Below are positions 1-13,400 of a stretch of 64,000 nucleotides of DNA, in pieces. Position 1 is the stretch's first letter. The number at the start of each line of letters is the position of its first letter. The notes beneath the pieces were generated by a model. It was not told where the DNA came from, ran no database searches, and saw nothing but the letters and a program-made list of their open reading frames with translations. The DNA comes from Caprimulgus europaeus (lineage: Eukaryota > Chordata > Aves > Caprimulgiformes > Caprimulgidae), in NCBI GenBank assembly GCA_907165065.1, contig OU015525.1, positions 44,994,037 through 45,058,036 on the forward strand. The letters are read 5' to 3'. A program made the translations under genes and the position numbers.

Positions 1-1496
1 CTAGCAAGCTGCTCTTTTCCCCCTTCTTTGTTAAGGTAGTTTGGTATCGTTTCCTTTTCCATAAAGTGGAATACTCTTTGCTGTTACTTTGAATTCCGCT
101 ATTTAAAAGTCATATAAACTTTAATAAAACTGAAATTTATGAACCTTCATGAGACAAAATCATAATATAAGGATTCTAAAGCAGAGGAAGTGTGGGACAC
201 CACATGTTCACTATTGAACATACACCATTGTTGGCATGAATTATTTCAAACTGAAACCTAAAACATAGACTGAACAATTTCTACTTTTATAATAACACTA
301 TTCAAGTAACCTCAAGCTTCTACACACAGTTTTCTTTCAGCACTATTGAGTAAGATGCTGATAATTCAATGGCAATGTTAATGGAGAGCAAATACAGCTC
401 TAGAAGGAAGCAAGCTATATTTGAAATCCTCTATGAGATCTTTAATTTTTAGAGTTGTAAGAACTGTCTCAAGAGATTTGTGTTTGAGTGGAGGATATCT
501 TACAGCTGCTTAGGTATTACAATAGGGAGATAGTCTAAAATCTGTACAAAATGAAATCCCGTTTTCCTGGTTTAGATCCCTGATGTATATTTACATTAAA
601 CAAAACTCAGAGTACTGCCAAATAATCTGGAGAAGTAAGTAGCACATGATTTGTAGCAGCTGTGGAGTCTTTGGTATCACTCTGCTGAGTTGTCTGTCCA
701 GTCAGTTTTGGGTTACTAATGCTATCGATAGCTAATAATTGTTAGCTATAGTACCTTCCAAGTAATATTGAGATTCAGGATAAAAATAAGTAATCTGTAA
801 GATTTGTTCTGTGTACCTTTTCCTAAGAGGTTTGTCCTACATATGTACACTGGTGTGGCCTCACCAGTGCTGAGTACAGTGGGAGGATCTCTTCCTTAGT
901 CTTGCTGGCCACATTATTTCTGGTACAAACTAGGATGCTATTGGCCTTCTTGGCCACCTGGGCACACTACTGGCTCTTGTATCCTAAGATTTCAACCAAG
1001 ATATCTTGTGTAGGCACACACACAAATAGATTTTGTGAAATTTGCTCCTTGAGGCTGCCATGTAACTGTTAGTCATTGAGGCATCAGGCAACCTAAATGC
1101 CTTAGTGAATCTACCTGACAAGAGATCTGAAGTCTCAGAAGGTCCATGACACCAGTGGACGGACAAGAAGCCCTATGGACTATTGTCAGCACTTTCATTG
1201 AGAAACAGATTGCAGGGGCTGACATATAAGTGTTTAAACATCACTGGGGACAGGTAACTATGAATGTCTTTCTAAAGCTTGTAAGGAAGGTGGCATTTAG
1301 TATAAGAGCTGAGGTGAGGACTATTTTCTGAGCAATGCTAACATGTTGGAATTGAAGGGACTGTTGTGCTTCAGTTTGCTGTCACCAGTGTATTTTTCCC
1401 ATGTTATATGTGGCAGTAACAAAGTGTATGTGAAGAAAGTTACTCCTTTTTTTGTTCTCTAATTCATTATTTCTTTTCCTTTCCCAATCCTTCTAG
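1..1496 (+). other. SELENOI-like intron (partial), upstream of the first visible exon
   Basis: No exon encoding the SELENOI N terminus was recognised here, so this is read as intron. It holds a CR1 fragment (850-985) and an inverted-repeat cluster around 721-748. The rest is unremarkable A+T-rich sequence. Confidence 0.7.
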
Positions 1497-4400
1497 ACTC
1501 CATAGATGGGAAACATGCTCGAAGGACTCAGTCCAGTACTCCTCTGGGAGAATTATTTGACCATGGGCTGGATAGCTGGGCTACCTCCATTTTTGTTCTT
1601 TCTTTTTTTTCTGTCTGTTCCCGTGACAATGGGAAGACTGGAGTTTCTGTATATACAATGTATATATATTTAAGCATTGTCTTGTTTAACTTTATGTGTT
1701 CACACTGGGAGAAATATAACACAGGAGTACTTTTTCTTCCTTGGGGATATGATATAAGCCAAGTGGTAAGTATTTATCATTCCTGTTTTGGTTTTATTTT
1801 TTTAACTATGTGAATGTTTTCATAATATTACAGAAATAGAAAAATAGAACTCAAGGCAAATGCAATTGGCCAAGATTTTGAATGTGAAATAGCATCACCC
1901 TAAAAATAATTCAGAAATATTTCCTGCATTTGCAAAGAAGGGATGCTGTTGAGCACATTGTCAGCATCAGAGATTCATTACCTTGCAGGAAAAAAACAGG
2001 CTTGCAGCAGGCCTAGCAGTCAGATAGTGCCCATGAGAATGCATTTGATTTGTGATATTAACAAAAATTATTATGCTATCTGAAGCCATAAGCAATTTTC
2101 CTACCAAAACTAGGTTCTGAAGCATGATGTGAAATAGTCCAAGTAATATTTTTAGCAGTAATTATACAGTTGTACAATACTAGACCTTCTCAATTCTACC
2201 ACCTCTGACATTGAATGTGGTAGTGGAAATAGCATTGTACCTATGCAGTGAACATGAACTGTTGTCAAGTGAGTTTTACCCTTGAAAAAAAGTCAAAGTC
2301 ATACCATTAGAGGTTTCCTCTCTGGGAATGACTTTCAGTAACATGAATTATGTACCAGCCCACAGCCAGACCCCAGCTGAGTGCTTGACTGGCTTAGAGC
2401 CCTACCTTGAGGTGGACCTCTTCAGAAACATGAGCAGGGCACCATGGTGAGTGGTAGCCTCAGTGCACAAATGAGTAGCAGCAATAATAAGCTCATTGCA
2501 CTGCCAAGGGCCTGGCACTGGGATTCCTGGGCTGTCTTATCTGTTTCTTAGATAGTCACACTCTTGCAGCCTGAAGAGTGCAGGCCCAGTCTTCCGAGTT
2601 TCCTGTCACAGGCATGAGATGAAAGGTACAACCAAATATACATGATTGAAAAAAGTTTGACAAATATTCAAATATGTGTTTTAGTGGAAATATAGTATTT
2701 GCATTAATGGCTGCAGATGTGTTGCTGTAAACATAATGAGAATCCAGTGGTTTGAGAACAACTCAGAGATGGTGGTCCAGCTGTGCTGCATCTGTTTTGT
2801 CCCCTAGAACACAGGTTCTGGGAGAAGAAGTTGGCTCAGGACTAACACATTAGGCAGCCAGCTGGTCTACAAGTTTCAGCCATGTCTGTGTAAGGCTTCT
2901 TAGTGAAGTTCTTCCAGCAGGAGAGGAATAGCAACATTCAAACCAATTTCACTTGTTGCTCAGATGATCATTGTAAACATACATGGGAATGTTTAGAAAG
3001 CTCTTTTGGATTGCTACAGCATCCAAACTGTATTAGTGGTTAAATATGGGAGTGGGTATCAAGTAGCAGAGCAGTCCTGTTAACTCTGTCAGTGCCTTTT
3101 GGTGACCTATGCCTCTGTCACTGCTTTCCCATCTGGGAAATAAGGGTAATAACATTTCCCTGCCTGACAGATTTGTGGTGAGACTGAATTTCAGTAAAGT
3201 CTGTGAACTGCTTTGATTAACTTGGATGCAAGGTGCTAACAAGTGCTATTTCCTGTTCCTCTCTGATGCTGAATTGCTGTCCTGCATGCCTACTTTCTAG
3301 TAACTTCTGTGATGATTTGCCTACAGTCAAAATGATAACCATATAAATGTAAGGATTTTTAGATCCTATATAGCGCAATCAGCAGTGGTGGAGGGTTGTA
3401 CTACTGGAATGTCTGAATGTCAATTTTCCCATCTGTAAACATTAGCTTTTGTAGTGGTGATTGCCTATGAACAAAGGCAGGACAGGATTTGTAGATCAAG
3501 GTAGTATTTTTTCCATTAGTCCAAACTGGATTTCATGCACACCAGAAAGTACATAATGTGTTTTTTTCCTTCTGTGCTAACTAGTCTAACAGGATTTTAA
3601 TTCCCCTACAAACATTGCCTTGCTCTTGTTTGGAAACACGTTTAGCAAATTTTGCATGATATGTGCACTATTAAAAGTAGCTCTTCATCTCCAGCTGCTT
3701 GGAGGAGAGGATACTGAAGACATTAGTAAATAGCTGATGATGAGTAAGACAGGTTATGTTCCTTTTGCTGGTTTTTCCATGCCACTTTCTCTGCCAATTA
3801 TTCCCACAGTCAGAGGCAGAGAGGGTGGAAGCACTCACAAGCTGCTTTCGGACTAATTCCCAGCAGTTAGTTCACTATTTCCTCTGTGGCGTCCCTGGCT
3901 GGACTGCTGCACGAATGTGCCTCTTTACTCTGTCTTTAGTAATTACACCAACAGCATGATGCTATTGCATTAGCATGTCAGATATTCAGGTGGTCTAGTC
4001 CCTGCTTCTGCTTTTAAAATTTATGGTGGCCAGGAACTTTGGAATTCGTTATCATCACAAAGCTCAGGAAATGCAGTAATTCGTATAAGTGTGCAAATAG
4101 ATAACTGTTGACCTTAATGAAAGCTTAATTGGCACGTAGCTCTCGGGATGCTGCTGCTGAGTCAGCTCCACTGTATATAAATACAGAGAGTCTGCTCACG
4201 GGCTCTGTGTTAACTGTAGTATAAAAAGAGCCACTGTTCCTCATGAAAAAAATACCTCATTATGAATAGAGAAATTTGTGGGACTTATGCAGGTCACATT
4301 TTTCTGTGACTTGATGACTATTTGCACTAGCTGGGCTGTAATTGGCATTCCAATTAGCTTTGATTACAGCAGACAGCCATTTATAGGAAACTGTGGTGTG

Positions 4401-7400
4401 TAATCTTGAAAAATGGCTGTAATGGGTCTGAGAGGCACTTGGTCAGAGGACTGTTATGTTTGTGGATCCAGAGTCAAGGAGGAGGCATCTGCAACAGTGA
4501 AAACTCTTGCCCCATCCTCCCTACAGCACAAGGAGCTGTATTCTGCTGACTGCTCTGCGGGCAGAAAAAGACGCAGAGAGAGGAGCCTCTTTACGCTGTG
4601 TCATCTAGACAATTTTCATGTACTTTCAGGTAACCACAAACTCCCAAATGTCATGGGCTGAAGAGATGGCTGAGGAAGAAACCCTTGCTGTGTTCTTTGA
4701 TACATCTTATCATAAGACCAACCAAAGAAAACTAATACCTGCAAATTAAGTTTCTTAGAGAAAAAAAAAAAAAAGCAAAGCTTTCCTGAGAAATGAAAAT
4801 TTCAGGCTTTCTGCCATATATTAATTTTCAGATACATCCTCTGGATCGTTTAAAAATCTACTTTTCTCCTGAAAATGTTAATATTCCCTTAATGAAGTGC
4901 TCCCCAGATCCTAGTGTTGCTTTTCATAAGCCACCGCAGTTGAGTTCATAGTAGGGAAACAAAAAAAACAGTTTTTCCTTAATAGGACGTAGTGATACAT
5001 TTGCTTAGATCAGTGCTGCCTTAAATGTGACAGGGAGGTACACTTTATATTCTTAAATAAAAGTTTAAGAGTGAAAATAAGAGCTACATGAGAGCTGAGG
5101 TGACCCACGCAATTCCACGCTCCTTCCCCTCACTTTTCCCAGCCAAGAGGGCAAGCTGGAAAAAAAACCACAAAAGCACAGGTAGCAAGTGTGAGAGGCA
5201 GCAGGCAGCTCTCTCTGGCCCTACCTTAGCCTTGTAAGGAGAGGATGACCGTAAATCCTATGTACAGTCATACTTGCAGGCATGGGTGCTTGGACCATAA
5301 GCCCCAGGTTTTTGGTTTGAGATGCTTTCCCAGCTGGTTCTGCCCGATGGCACTGGATGGTTGTAGGATCACAAAATGGTTTTGGTTGGAAGGGACCTTT
5401 AAAGGTCATTTAGTCCAATCCCCTTGCAGTGAGCAGAGACATCTTCAACTCGATCAGGTTGCTCAGAGCCCTGTCCAACATGACCTTGAATGTTGCCAGG
5501 GATGAGGCTTCTACCACCTCTCTGGGCACTCTGTTCCAAACCGTCCTCATAATAAAAAATTTCTTCCGTTTATCTAGTCTAAATCTGCTCTCTTTTAGTT
5601 TAAAACCGTTACCTCTTGTCCTGTCATTACATGCCCTACTAAAAAGTTTGTCCCCATCTTTCTTATAGGCCCCCTTTAAGTATTGAAAGGCCATGATGAG
5701 GTCTCCCTGGAGCCTTCTCTTCTCCAGGCTGAACAACCCCAACTCTCTCAGCCTGTCCTCACAGGAGAGGTGTTCCAGCCCTCTGATAATTTTTGCGGCC
5801 CTCCTCTGGACCTGCTCCAAGAGGTCCATGTCTTTCCTGTGCTGAGGATTCCAGAACTGGATGCAGTACTCTGGATGGGATTTCACAAGAGCAGAGTAGA
5901 GGGGCAGAATCACCTCCCTTGACCTGCTGGCCATCCTTCTCTTGATGCAGCCCAGGATACGGTTGGCCTCTGGGCTGTGAGCACACATTGCCAGCTCATG
6001 TCCAGCTTTTCATCCACCAGTACTCCCAGTCCTTCTCCTCAGGGCTCTTCTCAATCCCTTCATCCCCCAGCCTGTGTTTGTACTGGGGGTTGCCTCAACC
6101 CCAGTGCTCCTAGGCTCTTAGGGATGATACTCTGCTTGCCTTGAAACTCCAAATAAATGAAGTATATGATGCAGGTAGCAACTTAGACATTGTAGAAATT
6201 AATTTTCTCTTTCCTTTCAGTCAAAACATGTGAGAGGTTTTTTGGATGTCATGTACTAGATTTTCTTTTGAGAAGCAATTTACAAAAGTCATGCTGAAAT
6301 ATGTTTCTCATGACCTTTTCTTGGGAATTATTGTGGCAGCCACTGTTTCAGGAACTGACAGAGCAATCCTGAGCAATGCAAGTGCACGTCACATCTTTTG
6401 AAAATTTCTGTCTCTTCTGAGGGGCAAAAAGGTCTCTATTAAAAAGAAAAATAGTGAGGCACATGTGTTGTTCTTTGGTCATGTAATCAGGATTCAGAAT
6501 GTTTTTTATTTTAGTTAAAAAGATATACACATGCAGAGTTTTTCTAAGAAAATTTGAAATGTCTGTGGAAGGCATAACCTAGCCTGTGAAGAACTAATAT
6601 TGATATTTAGTTACAAAGGTAGGAGCACACTGGCATTGTTGGAGTAAGAGAACTGATAGTGGTGTGGAAACAGTGCTGGCCAGGACATGGTGTCAGCTGC
6701 CAGCTGCCTCCTGACACAGCTGGAAACCAAACTCAGTACTTGGTTATCTGAGGGAATCCCCATGGTATAACCATGTGAAATTTGAACAGAAGAACCTGTG
6801 GTGCACAGGCTCTTTCTGCTTCAGACCTCTTCATTCTTAACCCCTTGATTATGATTCTGCTCAAACCTTTCTTGGTTAATTAATCTTCCTTTAACTGCTT
6901 GCTTAGCATGTCTAAATGCAAAATGACCTTTTTAAGACATATTAAAAACTATTTTTATAGTCTAAATTTTTCCACTTTTAACTTTGTATTGAAAGAAAAA
7001 ATACTGAGCAAAAAAATTAAAATGGAAAAATTACATATCACACTAAAGCTAACTCCTATTGAAAGAACTTGTAGGAAATCATTAGTTCTTACTTTTTTAG
7101 GCAAGTGTCACATTTATTTTCAGAGGAAAAAAGTAACCTTGTATTTTAAATTACTTTGCTATCTAGATGCTCAATTTGAGCACTGCGTTAATGGAAAATA
7201 TTTGAACATGTGAACAATTAATGCTATTGAAATATGCTAGTGAAATTGAATATTACAGTAAAACTAATGTAATTTTTTGTGAAATCATAAAGAATTTAAA
7301 AGCATAACCAGTATATTTTTTAAAAAGATGAGAAAATGTTTTATTTTTCTTCCTATGTAGTACACCATACAGCATACTCAATTTGCCCGTGTGTAAAACA

Positions 7401-10400
7401 GAAATGGTAAATTGTTAGGGAGAAAAAAATATATGTGCACACACACAATCTAGAATATTTTGGTCACAAGATTGTACTTGCAGTAGTGGAAAGACATGAA
7501 AGAGATGGTGATTTTAAAAAAATCTAATACTTTAAAGAACAATTAAAAGGCTAGAAGCTAGGAGATTTCATTTGAAAAGTTATACTGCCTTATGGTTATA
7601 TAGAATTTTCCCAATGCCACATTAAAGAAGTAATAATTCTGATTTTACAGAGGGACAAAGGTGACTGTGTTGCTGTGATTTGCACGATAGGGAATCACTG
7701 CTCTGAAGCCAGCTGTCCTGCTGTTCAGCCATGTCAAAGGGCCTACAAAAGAACACCATGAATTTCCAGGTTTTTGTCTACATAAGTACTGCTCCTCGTC
7801 ATAGATAAGGCCTTGGCAAGCCAAAAATTTTCCTGGTCAGATGCTGTAGTGAGTTGGAATCTGAGATTGTACATGTCTGACACTGAACTTCCTATATAGT
7901 CTTTACTTGTGTTATTTAATTTGGACTTCTCATTTTACAAAAGGTTGCAATTATCTTTACTTGCTAAAGACTACATTTATATCTGAAAAATACTAAAGCC
8001 AATTGATGACAAAGACATGAGTAATAAACCTGGCCATCTTTTCTGAAGTAAATTATCCATTTATACTTAGGAACGTTTTTTACCAGCAGTGCCTTTAAAA
8101 ACATTTTATACAGCTGATTTACATACTTAGTTTTTGTCTAATAATTATGACAATCTTCAATTTTTGCTAATATAGCTTAGATCAAGGGACGCAGTCATTT
8201 TCTTGTCCTTCCAGCTTTCTAAAGGAGGTGTTTGAGAGTGCCTCAGTGAAGTCAGTTATGAGTCCTTAAAAAACAACATACCAAAAATTTGAATCCAAAG
8301 ACTGTTTTTTATATGCAACATATGTTAAATAAGAAGCAATCTCTCAACTTGTGAGTGCTGCACCACCAAATCCCAGGGCAGGGGGGTCCCCCGAGAGACC
8401 CCATTGCGCTGACACTCCTGTTCCTAGAGGTGTGCTGACATCTGCACTGCCAAAAGTACTGACTGTAATAACGGATAATACTGAAATTGCTCTTTCATCA
8501 CTTGCCAAAAAAGTCTGTTCAGGATTCAACATGGGAGGGTAAATTCAGGCTCCATCAAAGCCAGTTGGAGTTTTTCCATCAACTTTGATGGGGCCAGGAG
8601 TCCATCCGTCATGTCCTATGGATAGCATAATCCCATTTCTTCAGAAAGCCAAATTTTAACTCTGTTGTAGTCGGTTGCAAAACCTATTATACATGTCCTT
8701 CATTTAGACCAAAATTTGACTCACTGTCTTCAATGACTCAAGACATAACTTTCATATTAGTGCCTGTTCTTCTCAATTGCAGATCTAGTCTGTAGAAAAG
8801 AAGACTGAGAGGGAATCTTATCAATGCTTATAAATACCTAAAGGGTAGGTGTCAAGATGGTGGGGCCAAACTCTTTTCAGTGTTGCTCAGTGAAAGGACA
8901 AGGACCAATGTGCACAAACTGGAACACAGGAATTTCCATCTGAAGATGAGGAAAAACTTCTTAGAGGGTGACAGAGCACTGGAACAGGCTGCCCAGAGAG
9001 GTTGTGGAGTCTCCTTCTCTGGAGATATTCAAAACCTCCTTGACGTGTTCCTGTGCATCCTGCTCTAGGTGAACCTGTTTTGGCAGGGGGGTTGGACTAG
9101 ATGGTCTCCAGAAGTCCCTTCAGACGCTGACCGTTCTGTGATCTGTTGTGCTGCTTGTTCTGGCAGAGGCAATTCAAACATCCAATTCTGCAATGCTCCA
9201 TTCAAGCAAAATTCTTTAAAAAGTTACAGAGTGGTAGGGCAAGAATCTTAACCTTAGATCAGAGGAGTAAGTGAAGTAAAATATAGTGATATCTAGGTGT
9301 AATAGGGAGTTCAATGGACATCAGTGCTCTGCTACTGATCTGTGATCTTAAACAGCCTGTTACCTAGAAAAAAAGATTTTCAGTGGATCTTTAAATTAAA
9401 GCAGTTAATTTCATTTAGTAGAGTAGTGGACTTAGCAGTGTTAGGTTTACGGTTGGACTTGATCTTAAAGGTCCAATCTAAATGATTTTATGATTCTATG
9501 AACTGTATTTGTTGAAGTTAAAAATGAAAAAAAAACCCACAGTGGTAAACTATAATAGTAAAAATGAGCATTTAAAAAAAATAAACAAAAATTAATAAAA
9601 GCCATCATACAAGTAAAGATGGAGAATATTTGTCATCCCAGAGTGAGAAGCTGTATTGAACAGAAAAAACAAAACTTACTGAATGTTACCTGGGAACAGA
9701 TATACAAGTATATGTGATATACTTGTATCACATTCAGTACTGTACTTGCATGTTAGACATGTTAAATGGTAAAATTTCAACAATTTGTTCCATAAACAGT
9801 TAGTAGGCGGTGTTGCTCCAAGGAATACAATGAGTGTGAAGGGTATAGCTATAGGAGCTATAGGGTTTTGATTGCATTGAGGTTTCTGACCTCATCTGGG
9901 TCACAAAATTAACTCTGATGAGAGAGTAGAAACTATATTTACATCACTGTGGAAACTGGTGGCACTTCAGCATGTTAAGTGACTCATGAGTCTCGTGTTT
10001 GAGTTCTTTCAATCCTAATGACATTTGACTACTTGTTTCTTCTTCTGTCCTGTAATGATGTTATCTGTCAAACATTAAAAATCTGAGAATACTTCAGCTC
10101 CCTGCCCTTCTTTTATATCCTCACATTCAATAGAATTTTTTTATTATTTCAGGTGAGCTTAGATTTTTTTCCCCTTCTCAGTTATTCTGATGTGACCAAT
10201 TCAGAGGGCTGAGCTGCAAAAATAACCTCTTTGCTAATTCTGAAGTCCATATGCAAATACAAGAAAATGCATTTGCAATGGGAAGACCTGGCTCTAAGAA
10301 GGGATTTAGAAATTGGGTGTTTTGAAAGGGTATGTCAGTAATACTTATCAAATGCAAACAGACACACAAATTACCAGGGAAGTTGCCTGCTTGCTGGATT

Positions 10401-13400
10401 TCATAAGTTTTAAATAATTTTGTTGGTGACTCTGGAAGCTGATTCACTGCTTAGAAGTAATTGTTTTGGGATGGCAGCATAAGGCCCTGTAAAGTGGAGA
10501 CAGGAGGAAAATAACAGATCTTTTTACTCTTGCATTTATACTAATATGATAAGCAAAATTCTGTGCTTTTAGAAGGATTGAAAATACTTTATCCTTTTTC
10601 TATAGGTATTAATTGCAGCATATCTGCTCACTGGCACTGTTGGTGTGGAAGTCTGGCAGAAGCCTTTCCTGTTTGGTTATTACATCACAGATGTATTAGT
10701 AATCTTGCTTATAGGTAAGTGTCCAGATCCATGGAAAACTACTGTTTTAAAATTATTTTTATTAGATATTTTAATATTTCTCTTTTTTTTCTATTTTTAA
10801 GCGTTGGCTAGTGCAAAAACACATGAATAGAGCTGATTAAAAGGGGTAATATTGGAAAATTTTTAAAAAGTAGATAATTTTGGAAACATTTTTCCTCACA
10901 AAGAATACAGAAAATGTTCCTTGTCTGCACGTGCAGTTCAGTGCTGTGTGCTGGCTGGCTGGCTCTCAAAGTCTCAGGAGCTCCTCATGTCACTCAGGTA
11001 AAATGTTGCTCACATTTACATATAAATGTTTAATGTTTTGGCCTGCAGCACACTATGGTCCAAAACTATCTATTATGTATAGAAGGAATAAAGATGCTAT
11101 TTAAATAATCTTAGGAGTCACAACTGTAAATCTGAAAAAGAGCTTTTCTTTAGAATTACTTTCTGAACAGAAGTGATGCATTTTTCATACACAGCAATAA
11201 CCTATTTGCTCATTATTTGATACTGTCAGTGTAGTTTGAAATAGGTGTTGGACATTTTCCAACTGCTATAGCTAGACTGAGAACAAGAGCAGTTACATTT
11301 TAATGAGTTAAAAACATGATAGTCTTAGCTAAAATATGTATATGCGAAATGGCTTTGATATGTTGCTGGGAAGGTGAAGAAATTGGCATACAAATTTTAG
11401 AGATTTTTATATGAATCTACAGATGATGAGAAGAGGGTACCAAAAAGGTGTCTGACACAGACAGGCTAGACTGACTTCCTGAGGAATGTCTTCAGCCCTT
11501 GAGCCAAACAAATGGAGGGCTTGGATGTAGGTGCTCACCCAACGCCGACTCTAACTCAGAGCTGTTTTAACCTTTTTGGGGGGAACTTCTGAATCCACTG
11601 CACTGACGTGGGCTCTCACCACCCTTTTCCATGGAGAGGTCTTTAGCAGGCCTCAGCCGTGCTTCCCAGAATTCCCCAAATGGAAAGGACCCTGCATTTA
11701 GGCTGTGCTTTCCATGAGCAGCGTGTACAGGGACATGGTTTTGACAGACCTTTGTATAAAAGAGACCATGAGTGACCAAGATTGTAGAGTCTTTTATTTT
11801 GTCAGGCCTGTTTTGGGCACTCTGAGGAAAGAAAGAAAGGAAGAAGAAAAAAACAGTGGTTGCCTTTTCAGTAGTCAACAGATTATTCAGCTTGACAGAG
11901 GTGTAGCTATAAAATGCCGTCTGCTGTTTGGCAGGACAATGAGGGGTGGGAGAGTGAGTTGTTCTCTCAAGGGAGTGCCACAGGTCCTGGGGAGATGGAT
12001 GCTGGCTCGCCCCGGGGCGGCAGGTTAGGCCTGCGGTGACATTAGGTGCTACCACGGGTTAGTCCATTGAACACACTCGTCCTGTGCTGCGCACTTCGCT
12101 GCTTTTGTTCCTGTCACTAAGGCACCTGACAGCCCATTCAGTGAGTGCACTGATGGCTTCCCTGGCGCTTGGGAAGTCATGGATGAAGGTTTACTTCAAA
12201 CTATTCAACATGTTAGGAAGGGTTGTGGTAGGGAAGCGTGTCAATACTATCAAATCTGCAGAAGCGAGCATCCTTTTTCATACTCTACCAAATCCAGCTG
12301 CAAAGCATGGTTTGATTGACTATGCCATTTGCATTAGAAAGAAGTATTGCTTCTGTCTCATGTGGTACACTTGCATGAATGGATCTGTGAACAGAGAATT
12401 GAGTGTTTCTTCCATCATTGTTCCAAGTAGAGTAGGCATAAGTCAGAGCCAAAAGATTTCTTTAAAAACATTGTCTCACACACTATCCACAATGCCATTA
12501 ACAGGGCAACTTTTGCAGCTTTATAATAGTTAAATATGAGTTTAAAGTATGCAAGAAATTATCTTGGTTGACTCTATAATACAAAATAGTCACAATGCCT
12601 AGTAAATCTCTTAAAAACAGACAGTAAATTTAAATATTAAAAAAGTAGAATCCTTCCACTGAGGATCATGCTGATCCAGAAAGCACTGCCATTTCACCAT
12701 AGGTTTGAATCCCAGCTCAGCAATAGTGATTAAGGTGGTTATCATTGGATAACCTGTGTATAGTGAATATGGATATATGAAGAAGCTTGCAATAAATTGC
12801 AGGACCCTACTGTGACTGCAGAAGAAGTATCGGTCTAACCTACACCAAGGGCTGAGCAGCCAAGAAGATTAAATTGTTCTCTGCCTTAGAGAGGCTACAG
12901 CAAGTGTGTCTTGCTCAGCCAGATCTGTTTATATCAGAGAGCCCGCCCTCTGGCATGCTCAGTTAAATGCCTTTGTGGCTAGTTAAAAACCAAAGGGATG
13001 TAGTGGGCCTCTGATGCTTTTTACGAGTTAGTTTCCCAGGACCCAAAGAGGAGCCGTTAAACCATAACTGGCTGTCCTTAACCATCCGATGGCATTTAGT
13101 AGTCACTAGTGGTTCTTCTAACAGTGAACCTGGAGCTGCTCCGGCAATACTTGGCAGAGGTTTCACATATCCTTTCGTGCTTTTACTGTTCTGTACACAA
13201 CAGGAGTTCAGCTGCTGAGCCATCACTTCTCCAAGAACAGCTGGGCTTTAGTTAGTACCTTCTGTAGTGGGAAGAAATCCAAACGGGATGCACAAAAGTG
13301 GAGTTTTTTAGATGTCTTTCCTGGAGTTTCTGAGCGGGGGGGGAGGGAAAGGAATAGCCCACGTATAACCTAAGGATGAACTCTGCAAGAGCACCTCCTC

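Larger units (their letters stand above)
1766..10605 (+). other. SELENOI-like intron, 8.8 kb
   Basis: It contains a MIR/L2-like remnant (about 3095-3240), a palindromic homeodomain-type site (4339-4356), three CR1 fragments (5364-6105, 8785-9146, 9420-9499) and a compound hairpin (9678-9738). No further exon is needed by the reading frame. Confidence 0.8.

Noticed and set aside
5410..5988. 192-codon open frame on the - strand as a host gene
   Set aside because: Its protein is the C-terminal part of the CR1 reverse transcriptase and the surrounding DNA is CR1, so it is annotated as a mobile element.
11567..12533. Open frames of 107-162 codons on both strands
   Set aside because: No recognisable domains, no splice-consistent context, and the GC-richer local composition explains their length.
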